In this document: piece after piece, positions 32,015 through 40,411 of the stretch
Numbering within the stretch: the first letter of the stretch is position 1
Layout: each line of letters starts with the position of its first letter
DNA from: Acidobacteriota bacterium
Lineage (GTDB): Bacteria > Acidobacteriota > JAAYUB01
Length of the DNA stretch: 48,050 nucleotides
Assembly: GCA_017996395.1 (NCBI GenBank)
Contig: JAGOHA010000013.1
Span: 1 to 48,050, forward strand
Reading direction: 5' to 3'
Made by a program: the position numbers and the translations under genes
Notes under the pieces: model-generated
What the model was told of the DNA's origin: nothing
The model's input: only the letters and a program-made list of their open reading frames with translations
The model's database searches: none

Positions 32015-33529
32015 ATGATGGGCACTACGAGCCGGATCGCGGGGCTGCTGGCACTGGTCCTGTTGCTCGGGCCGACGGGCTGCGCGCCGCCCGCCGTCGA
32101 GAAAACCGAACTGGTGGTCGCCCACAGGGGTCTGCCCCTGACGCTCATGCCCCACACTCGCGAGGAAGTGATCACCACCTCGGTCCTCATGAACATGTTC
32201 GAAAGCCTGGCCGGTTTCGACGCCGACATGAAAATCACACCCTTGCTCGCGGTGAGCTGGGAGAATCCCGACGACCTGACCTGGCTGTTCAAGATCCGCT
32301 CCGGAGTCCGGTTCCACGACGGCACCTTCCTGACGGCCGATGACGTGGTCTACTCCCTCGAGCGCGCCCGCAGCCACCCCACCTCGGCCCTGAAGAGCAA
32401 CTGCTCCACCATCGCCAGCATCGCGCGCGTCGGCGAAGACACGGTCAAGGTGGTCACCGCCCAGCCCAGCCCCATCCTGCTCCACAAGCTGACCAATGCC
32501 TTCATCGTCCCGCGCCGCCGCCTGGAACAGGCCGACACCGAGGCCTTCGCCCGGCAGCCGGTGGGCACCGGGCCGTACCAGTTCGAGTCCCTGACCGGCG
32601 ACGCCGTCCGACTGACCGCCTGGAACGGCTACTGGGGCGGAGCGCCCGTCTTTCCGCGGCTCACCATCACCCGGTACAACACGCCCACCGAAGCCGTCCA
32701 GATGTTGCTGGACGGGCGGGCCGACATCGTGTCCGACATCAGCCCGGAACTGGCCCGGGACATCGAGCGCAATCCGCAGCAGAAAAGCATGATCCAGAAC
32801 CGGCCCGGCATGGCGATCCGCCAGCTGGTGATGGACACCACCCGGCCGCCGTTCAACCGGCATGAGGTCCGCGAAGCCGTGGCCCTGGCCATCGACCGCC
32901 ACCGGCTGGTGGAGCGAATCCTGCTGGGCTTCGGCCAGCCGGCCAACCAGATGGTGCCGCACGCCGTGTTCGGCTTTCATCCCTCGCTGCCGGAGCTGCC
33001 GTACGACCCGGCCAAGGCCCGCGCACTGCTCGCCCGGGCCGGCCACCCCCGGGGCATCACCCTGACGCTGATGATGTCGGGCGTCCGGGCGCGCCTCGGT
33101 GAGGAGATGCAGCGGCAGATGGCCCCGGCCGGCATCCGGCTCGAGCTGGACATTCGGGACCGGCAATCCTTCTGGGCGGCGGCGGACACGGCCCCGTTCT
33201 GGCTGGCGGGCTTCAACTCCACCTCGGGCGACGCGTCCGATCTCATGGACGACCTGTTCCATTCCACCACCGGCGTCTACGGCCGCGACAACCGCGGCCG
33301 CTACCGCAACCCGGAGGTGGACCGGATGATCGAGACGCTGGGCGGACTGCTGAACCAGCCGCAGCGGCTTCACACCATGCAGCGGCTCATGGTGATGATC
33401 ATGCAGGACATGCCGCGCGTGCCGCTGTTCGTGGAAGACGAGATCTACGGAGTCTCGCCGGCGGTGGTGTGGAAGCCGCGGCTCGACATGCGGATCCTGG
33501 CCAAGGAGGTTCGCCGACCCACGCCATGA
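32015..33529 (+). CDS. Peptide/nickel-type ABC transporter substrate-binding lipoprotein (SBP family 5), copy 1
   Basis: 504 residues from ATG 32015, with GGGGAG six bases upstream. The leader ends at G-P-T-G-C; Pro at -3 is unusual but lipidation at Cys is likely. Family 5 signatures follow: TLMPHTREEVITTSVLMNMF, the W-x-F-K-I-R-x-G-V-R-F-H-D-G strand-helix, TADDVVYSLERAR, PVGTGPYQFES and VREAVALAIDRHRLVERIL. Such proteins deliver oligopeptides, metals or sugars to an ABC importer. No permease or ATPase gene is nearby. The stop overlaps the next start (ATGA), and the two proteins are paralogues. Confidence 0.9.
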   Translation: MMGTTSRIAGLLALVLLLGPTGCAPPAVEKTELVVAHRGLPLTLMPHTREEVITTSVLMNMFESLAGFDADMKITPLLAVSWENPDDLTWLFKIRSGVRFHDGTFLTADDVVYSLERARSHPTSALKSNCSTIASIARVGEDTVKVVTAQPSPILLHKLTNAFIVPRRRLEQADTEAFARQPVGTGPYQFESLTGDAVRLTAWNGYWGGAPVFPRLTITRYNTPTEAVQMLLDGRADIVSDISPELARDIERNPQQKSMIQNRPGMAIRQLVMDTTRPPFNRHEVREAVALAIDRHRLVERILLGFGQPANQMVPHAVFGFHPSLPELPYDPAKARALLARAGHPRGITLTLMMSGVRARLGEEMQRQMAPAGIRLELDIRDRQSFWAAADTAPFWLAGFNSTSGDASDLMDDLFHSTTGVYGRDNRGRYRNPEVDRMIETLGGLLNQPQRLHTMQRLMVMIMQDMPRVPLFVEDEIYGVSPAVVWKPRLDMRILAKEVRRPTP

Positions 33530-35022
33530 GCAAACGGCTCCTTTACTTTCTGGCTGTCGCCCTCGTGTCGGCGCTCGCGGCCTGCGCGCCCGAACCGCCG
33601 CCGGCGCTGGTCATCGGTTTGGCCACCGGGCCCGTGAGCCTGGATCCCCACACCCAGGACGAGGTGGTCACCTTCTCGATCCTGAGCAACATGTACGAGG
33701 GGCTGGTCGGCTTCGATCCCCATTTGAAGGTGGTGCCGGTCCTGGCGGATGGATACAACAATCCCGATGAGCGGACCTGGGTATTCACCCTGCGCCGCGA
33801 CGTCCGGTTTCACGACGGCCGGCCTCTGACACCGGAAGATGTGATTTACAGCCTGGACCGGGCGCGCACCCATCCCGATTCGGTGTACCGAACCATGCTC
33901 TCGGTGGTGCACCAGGTGCGCAAGCTGGACGACCGGACCATCGTGATCATCACCCGGCGCCCCCAGCCGGTCCTGATTCGCATGCTGGCCCTGGTGGGCA
34001 TTGTTCCGGCGGGATTCCACCCGGACCGGGACGTCCGGGGCACCGGCCCCTACCGGATGATCCGCTACACCCCCCGCCAGGAACTGACCATGGCGCACTT
34101 CCCGCAATACCGCAGTCCGGCGCCGGAGTTCCAGACGGTCACCTGGCGGTTCATCGGCGACGACCACCAGCGTGCCCAGGCGCTCATCGACGGACACATC
34201 GACCTGGACGCCGAGCTGGGGGTGGCGGAGGCGGAGGGCGTCGAGTGGCAGGACCATCTGGCCATCCTCACCTGGCACGGCTCGTCGGTCTCCCATCTCG
34301 GGCTGGACGTCCGGGGCGACCCCCGCCGCAATCCCCTGGCCGACCGCCGCGTGCGGCAGGCCATCTCCCTGGCCATCAACCGGCAGGAACTCGTCGACAG
34401 TGTCTACCCGCACTTCGCCACCGTGGCGACGCAGCTCGTCCCGTCGTCGGTGGTGGGCTTCGCGCCCGACCTGCCGGTGATCCGCCACGATCCGGACGCG
34501 GCGCGGAAGCTGCTTCAGGCCGCCGGCTACCGGGACGGGCTGGCGCTCACCCTCGACTTGTCTCGGGCGGCTATGGCGGAGGGTCAGCTCCTGAGCCGCC
34601 AACTCGCCGATGCCGGCGTACGCCTGCAATTGGCTCTGCGCGACTGGTCCGAACTCTACACGCGCATCTCCCGAGGCGAGTCGTCGTTCTTCCTGGTTGG
34701 CTACATTCCCAGTTCCGGCGACGTCGGCGAGCTGTTCAACAGCCAGCTGCACAGCCACAGCGCCGACGGCGAATACGGCGCCGAAAACGTGGTGGGATAC
34801 GCCAATCCCGAGCTGGACCAGTTGGCGCAGGCCGCCGATCGCGAGTTTGATCCCCGCCAACGGCAGGAACTCCTGCAGGCGGCCATGCGGCTGGTCATGG
34901 CGGATCTGCCGTATATCCCCATGTACACCCGTAGCCATTGTTACGGCTTGCGCCAGGACTTGCAGTGGCAGCCCCGCGCCGACAGCACCCTGCAGGTGCG
35001 CGAGATCGGTCGGCGCCGCTGA
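33526..35022 (+). CDS. Peptide/nickel-type substrate-binding lipoprotein (SBP family 5), copy 2
   Basis: 498 residues from ATG 33526, which overlaps the stop of copy 1. The lipobox L-A-A-C gives Cys20. The same framework as copy 1 is seen: SLDPHTQDEVVTFSILSNMYEGLVGF, W-V-F-T-L-R-R-D-V-R-F-H-D-G, TPEDVIYSLDRARTHP, GTGPYRMIRY, VRQAISLAINRQELVD and YIPSSGDVGELFNSQLHS. The pair probably arose by tandem duplication and then diverged in the ligand lobes. With no permease in view they either share a distant importer or act as sensors. The bare sensor gene downstream makes a sensing role conceivable, but this is inference. Confidence 0.9.
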   Translation: MSKRLLYFLAVALVSALAACAPEPPPALVIGLATGPVSLDPHTQDEVVTFSILSNMYEGLVGFDPHLKVVPVLADGYNNPDERTWVFTLRRDVRFHDGRPLTPEDVIYSLDRARTHPDSVYRTMLSVVHQVRKLDDRTIVIITRRPQPVLIRMLALVGIVPAGFHPDRDVRGTGPYRMIRYTPRQELTMAHFPQYRSPAPEFQTVTWRFIGDDHQRAQALIDGHIDLDAELGVAEAEGVEWQDHLAILTWHGSSVSHLGLDVRGDPRRNPLADRRVRQAISLAINRQELVDSVYPHFATVATQLVPSSVVGFAPDLPVIRHDPDAARKLLQAAGYRDGLALTLDLSRAAMAEGQLLSRQLADAGVRLQLALRDWSELYTRISRGESSFFLVGYIPSSGDVGELFNSQLHSHSADGEYGAENVVGYANPELDQLAQAADREFDPRQRQELLQAAMRLVMADLPYIPMYTRSHCYGLRQDLQWQPRADSTLQVREIGRRR

Positions 35023-35110
35023 GCCGGTTGGGGATCCTGGGTTCGGGTGGGAAATCATCCCGGACCCCGCAGCCGGCGGTGATCACAGGCCGGGTTTGGG
35101 AGGAGCCATC

Positions 35111-35740
35111 ATGCGTGTCACCGGCTTCATATTTCGGATCATCGGCATCTACCTGCTGATGCTCGCCGTGCACACGGGCCTGCTGGTCTGGCTCACGTCC
35201 GGGCCCATCCAGGAGCAGTTCAACCAGGATGCCATCGGCTACGCCCGCCTGACCACCCCGTCCGTCGTCGCGGCTTACGATACCTACCACAGCTCCGGCT
35301 ACAACAAATTTCTGGAACTGATCCGCAACGTGATGGCGCTCCGCACGGACTTGAACCACCTGTGGATCATCGACGTGGAGGGGCGGATTCTCTTCGATTC
35401 GGCCAATCCCGGCGACGGCAGCCGGGAACCGCAGGCGCGGATCACCGAGCCCGAGGCGCTCCTGGCAGTGAAGGGGCTGGACTTGAACGGCCGGCTGATG
35501 CGCGACGTTCAGAATCGGACCTACCTGGATATCATCGTGCCGCACATCGAGGAGTGGGGCCGCCACCGGCTGTCGGTCCGCTACAACATCGCCTACAGCA
35601 GTTGGGGGGACTCCCGGACCACGCTGCGCCAGCGATTCCTCATCGCCGCGCTCATCAGCTGTTTTCTCGGTGTGCTGCTGCTCGTCCTGTTCGCCGGCCG
35701 CAGCGGCCGGCCGGAAACAAGGATCGAGGCTCGGGACTAG
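35111..35740 (+). CDS. Two-TM extracytoplasmic sensor without output domain (possibly truncated)
   Basis: 209 residues from ATG 35111 (GGAGGAG upstream). A first transmembrane helix (about residues 7-28) is followed by a periplasmic PAS/Cache-like domain (residues 30-172; LNHLWIIDVEGRILFDSANPG is typical). A second helix (about 177-196, LIAALISCFLGVLLLVLFAG) leaves only 13 cytoplasmic residues. Chemoreceptors, kinases and cyclases normally continue with HAMP and output domains here. The last codons (R-I-E-A-R-D) and the stop are provided by repeat copy C, so the 3' part may have been lost when the repeat arrived. It follows the two substrate-binding lipoproteins by 88 bases and may sense their ligand. 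Confidence 0.72.
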   Translation: MRVTGFIFRIIGIYLLMLAVHTGLLVWLTSGPIQEQFNQDAIGYARLTTPSVVAAYDTYHSSGYNKFLELIRNVMALRTDLNHLWIIDVEGRILFDSANPGDGSREPQARITEPEALLAVKGLDLNGRLMRDVQNRTYLDIIVPHIEEWGRHRLSVRYNIAYSSWGDSRTTLRQRFLIAALISCFLGVLLLVLFAGRSGRPETRIEARD

Positions 35741-35982
35741 AGGCCCGGGGCTCGTTCTTTTCGTGATCGTAATTCGTAATCGTGATCGTAATTCGTAATC
35801 GAAATCGTGATCGAGGCTCGAGATTCGAGGCTAGAGGCTCGTTCCTGTAATGCGAACATCAGACTTCAGAAATCGGACCTGGGTCCTGGGACCTGAGTCC
35901 TGGGTTCTGGGTCTCAGAACCCTGCCCCATTCACCCATTCACCGATTCACCCATTCACGATTCACCGCCTCACCGATTCACC
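35721..35982. repeat. Composite intergenic repeat, copy C
   Basis: Same blocks, order and orientation as copy A: GAGGCTCGGG units; TCGTAATCGTGATCGTAAT units; GAGGCTCGAGATTCGAGG; a link with ACATCAGACTTCAGAAATCGG; CCTGGGTCCTGGGACCTG units; and CATTCACC/GATTCACC arrays. It lies between convergent genes, encodes the tail of the sensor gene on the left and supplies the stop codon of the BNR/VPS10 gene on the right. Confidence 0.85.
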
Positions 35983-38900
35983 GTCCCTCCGGCGCCGGCA
36001 ATGCCAGCGGCGCCGGCGCCTGGAGCAGTCCGATGCCGGCGGTGGCCACCGCCTGCCGGAACGCCGCCACTTCCCCGGCCATGAGCGTGTTCAGCGCTTC
36101 CAGCGCCGGCGCCAGCAGCCCCTCGGCCTCCTGGATGTACGCCGCATGCGTGGGGCTCGGCGGCGCCCAGGACGACGTCACGGCGCCCATGGCCTTGCCG
36201 ATGCGGTCCATCACCCGCACCCCGCCGACGATGCCCACCGTGCCCGGTGGCTGCTGGAAGCGGCGCTCCAGCTCGTCGAGGCGGGCCTTGAGCGACCGCC
36301 CGCTCATGACCAGGGGCAGCTCGGCGAGCTTGCCTTCCTCCGGCTCCAGCCGCGCCGCCTTGAGCCGGCGGATCTCCGCGGCGCGCACCCGCTCCATGAC
36401 CGCCTCCACGTCGGCGCGGACGTCGGCGACCTGGTCCACCGCGGCGGCGGCCGTCTCCTGGAGCCGGCCGATCCGCTCGATGGCCGCCTGGCGACGCGCC
36501 CAGTCCGCCGGCGTATTGGCCGAGCGCGGGTCGGGCAGCACCTGGAACGTGGTGGCGGCGCTTTGATCGCGGAAGGTCACCGTCGCCGTGTAGGCTCCGG
36601 GCGGCAGCTCGGGTCCGGGCGCCGGCTCTCCGGAGCGGCGCCGACCGCCCCGCTGGGCGGGCTCGCGGAAGCCGTCGCGGCGCAGGTCCCACACCGTCCG
36701 ATTCACTCCGAGGACCGCCGGCCCCTTGAGTGTGCGCACCGCGCGGCCGGTGGCGTCGGCGATCCGGATCACCACCTGCGGCGGCTCGTCGGGTTTTTCC
36801 TCGGGGCTGGTGTCGGTTTTCGGTGCGACGGGGGCCGGCTCCCAGGTCGCGCCCCTGGTTTTTTCCGCCTGCACCGCCGCCAGCCGGGCCTTCTCCTTTT
36901 CAGCGTCGGGGAGCGGGAGGCCCGGCAGGTTCAGGCTGTAGGTGAGAAACGCACCGTACGGTTTGTTCTCGCCCCGGAACTCGCCATCGCCCAGGCCGAA
37001 GCCGCCGGCCTCGGCGTCGCGCCAGTACTGGCGGGCGTCGGCCGCGGCGAACACGTGCAGGGGCTTGGCCAGAGTTGCGGCGTCGAGCTCCCGCAGCGGA
37101 CGAATGTCATCGATCACCAGCGCCGACCGGCCGTGGGTGCCGATGACCAGGTCATGCTCCGTGGGGTGGATCACCAGGTCCATCACCGAAACCGTGGGCA
37201 CGCCGTGACACCACGGCAGCCACTCCCGGCCGCCGTCGACCGACATATAGAGCCCGAATTCGGTGCCGAGGAAAAGCAGGTTCCGGTCCACGGGATCCTG
37301 CTCCACCACCAGCGCCCAGCCGCGCAGCGCCGGCGTTACGAGGCTGGTCCAGGATCGGCCGTAGTCGGTGGTCTTGTAGACGTGCGGGGTCCAGCTGGAG
37401 CGCCGGTGGTCGTCGAGCACCACGAACGCCTCGGCGGCGTCGAACGCGGACGCTTCGATGTGGGGCACCCAGGCGCCCGCGGCCGCGCCGGGCAGATTCC
37501 CCTCGACGCTGACCCAGGTGGCGCCGCCGTCGCGGGTGACGTGGATCCGCCCGTCGTCGCTGCCGGCCCAGATCACGCCCCGGGCCACCGGGCTGGGCGC
37601 CAGAGCGACGAGGGTGCAGAAATTCTCCGCGGCGGTGACGTCCGGAGTGAGGCCGCCGCTGCCGTCCTGGCGCTGCCATTCCAGCGTGTTCGTGGTCAGA
37701 TCCGGGCTGATCGTCCGCCACGTTTCGCCCCGGTCGGGGGAGCGATGGACGAACTGGCTGCCATAGTAGACGACCGCCGGGTCGAACGGGTCGACGGCCA
37801 GCGCCGCGTTCCAGTTGAAGCGCAGCTTCCCCTCGGCGGGCTCCGGCGGCCGGATGTGGCGCCACTCGCCGGTGCGGATGTCCCACCGCCCCAGGTTGCC
37901 GCCCTGGTACATCGAGTAGCCGGCGGCCGGGTCGGCGGGATCGGCCAGCACGTCGAAGCCGTCGCCGAAGCCCAGCATCCGCCAGTGGTGGTTGCGGATG
38001 CCGCCCTGCTCCATGACCCAGCCGGGACCGCGCCAGGAACCGTTGTCCTGCATGCCGCCCAGCACGTGGTACGGCATCGCGGTGTCCACGGCGATGTGGT
38101 AATACTGCGCCAGCGGCAGGTTGCCCACGAAGCGCATGGTGCGGCCGCGGTCGCGGCTCACGGCCACCCCGCCATCGTTGCCCACGTACAGGTGCTCGGG
38201 ATCGCGGGGATTGATCCAGAGGGCGTGGTAGTCGCCGTGGATGTTCTCGAAGCGGGCGCCCGGCAGGGTTTCGAACGACTTGCCGCCGTCGTCGGAGACC
38301 CGGACGACGTAGTCCAGGCTGTACACCCGCTGGGGCCAGGCCGGATCCACCGCGATGTCGGCGTAGTAGAACGGGCGCGGGGCGACGTTGGGCTCCGCGT
38401 TCACGGTGCGCCAGCTGCGGCCGCCGTCATCGGAGCGGATGAGCGCGCTCTGCTCGGCTTCCACCAGGGCGTACACCACCTCCGGCCGCGATCGGCAGAC
38501 GGCCACGCCGATGCGGCCGAGTTCGCCCTTGGGCAGGCCGTCAGCCGGCTGAAGGCGCCGCCAGCTCCCGCCCCCGTCGTGGGTCACGAACAGCCCCGAG
38601 CCGGGGCCGCCCGAGCGGAAATAGTAGGGCCAGCGGCGGAATTGCCACATGGCGGCGAACAGCTTGTCCGGGTTGGCCGGATCCATGACCAGGTCGGCCG
38701 CGCCGGTGCGCGCGTCCACGTGCAGCACCCGGGTCCAGGTTTTGCCGCCGTCGACGGTCTTGAAGACGCCGCGCTCCGGGTTCTCGCCCCACTCGCGGCC
38801 CATCGCCGCGGCGTAGGCCACGTCGGGGTCGGTGGGGTGCAGCACGAGGCGATGAATCCGCTCGGTGCCGTCCAGCCCCACGTGCTTCCACGTGCGGCCG

Positions 38901-39304
38901 CCGTCGACGGACTTGTAGACGCCGTTGCCCACCGAGGCGGAATTGCGCGGGTTCCCCTCGCCGGTACCCACCCAAACGATGTCCGGGTTGGGCTGGAACA
39001 CGGCCACGGCGCCGATGGCGGCGACGGGCTGGTCGTCGAAGACGGGCGTCCAGGTTAGCCCGCCGTTGACGGACTTCCAGACGCCGCCGGTGGCGGCGCC
39101 GGCGTACACCACCGCCGGGTTGGCCTCCACCGCCTCGATGTCGGCGATCCGGCCGCTCATCCCCGCCGGCCCGATGACGCGGGCCTTCATCCCGGCCAGC
39201 AATTCCGGATCGATCCCGCCGCCCGATACGGGGGTGGCCCACAGCAGGGTCATCAGCACGGTCAGCATCACCGCCGGCAGCGGCGCACCGTTCCTCTGGC
39301 GCAT
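35978..39304 (-). CDS. Large exported BNR/VPS10 (sortilin-like) beta-propeller protein
   Basis: 1108 residues from ATG 39304, with GAGGAGG five bases upstream. A signal peptide (about residues 8-28) precedes a two-propeller array of Asp-box/BNR repeats: GGVWKSVNGGLTWTP, GVYKSVDGGRTWKHV, GVFKTVDGGKTWTRV, LFVTHDGGGSWRRL, IRSDDGGRSWRTV, HRSPDRGETWRTI, VTRDGGATWVSVEG and YKTTDYGRSWTSL. From about residue 830 a fibronectin-like part (LPPGAYTATVTFRDQSAATTF) and a helical C-terminus follow. The family is often annotated as glycosyl hydrolase but the catalytic residues of sialidases are not evident. Such proteins are abundant in Acidobacteriota and Bacteroidetes. The stop codon is the first TGA of repeat copy C. 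Confidence 0.88.
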   Translation of the reverse strand: MRQRNGAPLPAVMLTVLMTLLWATPVSGGGIDPELLAGMKARVIGPAGMSGRIADIEAVEANPAVVYAGAATGGVWKSVNGGLTWTPVFDDQPVAAIGAVAVFQPNPDIVWVGTGEGNPRNSASVGNGVYKSVDGGRTWKHVGLDGTERIHRLVLHPTDPDVAYAAAMGREWGENPERGVFKTVDGGKTWTRVLHVDARTGAADLVMDPANPDKLFAAMWQFRRWPYYFRSGGPGSGLFVTHDGGGSWRRLQPADGLPKGELGRIGVAVCRSRPEVVYALVEAEQSALIRSDDGGRSWRTVNAEPNVAPRPFYYADIAVDPAWPQRVYSLDYVVRVSDDGGKSFETLPGARFENIHGDYHALWINPRDPEHLYVGNDGGVAVSRDRGRTMRFVGNLPLAQYYHIAVDTAMPYHVLGGMQDNGSWRGPGWVMEQGGIRNHHWRMLGFGDGFDVLADPADPAAGYSMYQGGNLGRWDIRTGEWRHIRPPEPAEGKLRFNWNAALAVDPFDPAVVYYGSQFVHRSPDRGETWRTISPDLTTNTLEWQRQDGSGGLTPDVTAAENFCTLVALAPSPVARGVIWAGSDDGRIHVTRDGGATWVSVEGNLPGAAAGAWVPHIEASAFDAAEAFVVLDDHRRSSWTPHVYKTTDYGRSWTSLVTPALRGWALVVEQDPVDRNLLFLGTEFGLYMSVDGGREWLPWCHGVPTVSVMDLVIHPTEHDLVIGTHGRSALVIDDIRPLRELDAATLAKPLHVFAAADARQYWRDAEAGGFGLGDGEFRGENKPYGAFLTYSLNLPGLPLPDAEKEKARLAAVQAEKTRGATWEPAPVAPKTDTSPEEKPDEPPQVVIRIADATGRAVRTLKGPAVLGVNRTVWDLRRDGFREPAQRGGRRRSGEPAPGPELPPGAYTATVTFRDQSAATTFQVLPDPRSANTPADWARRQAAIERIGRLQETAAAAVDQVADVRADVEAVMERVRAAEIRRLKAARLEPEEGKLAELPLVMSGRSLKARLDELERRFQQPPGTVGIVGGVRVMDRIGKAMGAVTSSWAPPSPTHAAYIQEAEGLLAPALEALNTLMAGEVAAFRQAVATAGIGLLQAPAPLALPAPEGR

Positions 39305-39760
39305 GATTTCCTCCTCGCGGACGGCGCGGGCCGCTGCCCGCCGTCGCCCGGTCATTGTCGTGTTGGACTCTATCGAGATGAATGACATGGTCCCGTCCAT
39401 CATACCCGCGGCTCCCGCCCGGGTCAACCCGTCGGAGCGTCGGCCGAATCGCTACCAAAACAGCCAGGCGCTGCCCCACGTTTGCGGGGCTTCGTAGGGC
39501 TACTGTCGTCGGGAAAGGACAGCTGATGCCGATTGATGATGGGTCGGGCTGCCGGGCCGCGCCAGCGGCCGCGGCATGTAGCCCGGGCCGAGAGGTCCGG
39601 GTGGCCACGATAATCTACCGGGAGGGGACAGTCGCGCAAGCGGCGGCGGGATCCAAGCACCCGGTTCGGGTTGGGGCATGGATGAATCGCCGGTCGCGGT
39701 TTCCCCGACTCCGACTTCCCCCGCTCCTGCGGAGCTGGCAGATTGCTTGTGCTATCCGCA

Positions 39761-39784
39761 AACCCGGACCTTTCGGTCCGGGCT
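39761..39784. repeat. Hairpin element
   Basis: AACCCGGACC-TTTC-GGTCCGGGCT: a 10-base stem (one G-T pair at the foot) with a 4-base loop. An imperfect relative lies at about 39578-39606. Confidence 0.7.
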
Positions 39785-39990
39785 ACACTCCGCAGCCGCT
39801 CGCGCGGCGGGATCCTGCCGCGGCCTGCGGATGTTACCGAAGGCGTATGGCGCCAAATCGCTTGCGGACGGCAGGATATTCCGTGCTGTACCGGTGGCGG
39901 TGTTGAACATATCGTTCACGCCTGCCGTCTTGCCGCATTCATCGAATGCGGCGTACCGCGTGTCTTGATCGTGGCATGCCACGGCGGTCT

Positions 39991-40084
39991 GGAGTGCGCA
40001 GACATGTCTGCGCTTTGGATGGATGCGCAGCATCTTTGGAGTGCGCAGGCTTGACTGCGCTTTGGATGGACGCACAGCGTCTTT
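39991..40084. repeat. Two tandem 47-bp palindromic repeats
   Basis: Units 39991-40037 and 40038-40084 both read GGAGTGCGCAG...CTGCGCTTTGGATGGA and end in a C-A-G-C-x-T-C-T-T-T segment. Unit 1 contains a perfect 18-base palindrome GCGCAGACATGTCTGCGC (39996-40013); unit 2 has TGACTGCGC in its right arm with a GGCTT loop, giving a compensated hairpin. Confidence 0.8.
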
Positions 40085-40269
40085 GGATCACCGCAACTCA
40101 TCAAGTGATCGTTCAATTGTCTAACCGGATTTTACCCGGCGCGCTCCGCGCCCATCCAGAGCGGCGTCGTGCCGCCGCACTCCAGACGCGGCCCGTTCCC
40201 TCGGCACGGTTGAGCGATTCGCCCACGGGTTCGTGCAGAGTCTCGGTGAGTGTGAATCGGAATCCCGCC

Positions 40270-40401
40270 ACTTCCTGCCAAGTGTCACGGCGCCCGTCCG
40301 GCGGACGGGCGCTACTTCCTGCCGAGTGTCACGTCGCCCGTCCAGCGGACGGGCGCTACTTTCTGCTGCGTGTCACGGCGCCCGTCCGGCGGACGGGCGC
40401 T
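40270..40401. repeat. Three tandem 44-bp hairpin repeats downstream of the peptide-modification operon
   Basis: Period of exactly 44 bases (starts 40270, 40314, 40358), with a partial fourth copy to about 40414. Each unit has a C-T-T-C-C-T-G-C-like part, GTGTCACG, and the stem GCGCCCGTCC/GGACGGGCGC with a 3-base loop (unit 2 has one loop change). It lies 10 bases past the last stop of the operon on the minus strand, so it may stabilise or terminate that transcript. Confidence 0.85.
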
Positions 40402-40411
40402 ACTGCGGGCG

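Larger units (their letters stand above)
39305..40411. other. Noncoding hotspot of palindromes and short tandem repeats
   Basis: 1.1 kb without a credible gene. The 39305-39480 part is the upstream region of the BNR/VPS10 gene. From about 39470 there are many inverted repeats: GCCCC...GGGGC near 39474, an imperfect AGCCCGGGCC/GGTCCGGGT hairpin near 39580, GCCGCATTC-ATC-GAATGCGGC at 39932-39952, plus the three elements listed separately. Codon periodicity is not visible in any frame. Confidence 0.7.

Noticed and set aside
36146..39058. 970-codon plus-strand frame opposite the BNR/VPS10 gene
   Set aside because: The minus strand encodes many Asp-box repeats and a signal peptide; the plus frame has no recognisable domain.
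39542..39968. Short reading frames in the hairpin-rich region
   Set aside because: They lack ribosome sites, are interrupted by palindromes and show no protein-like composition.
40270..40401. CRISPR array
   Set aside because: Period is fixed at 44 with nearly identical whole units, no variable spacers and no cas genes.
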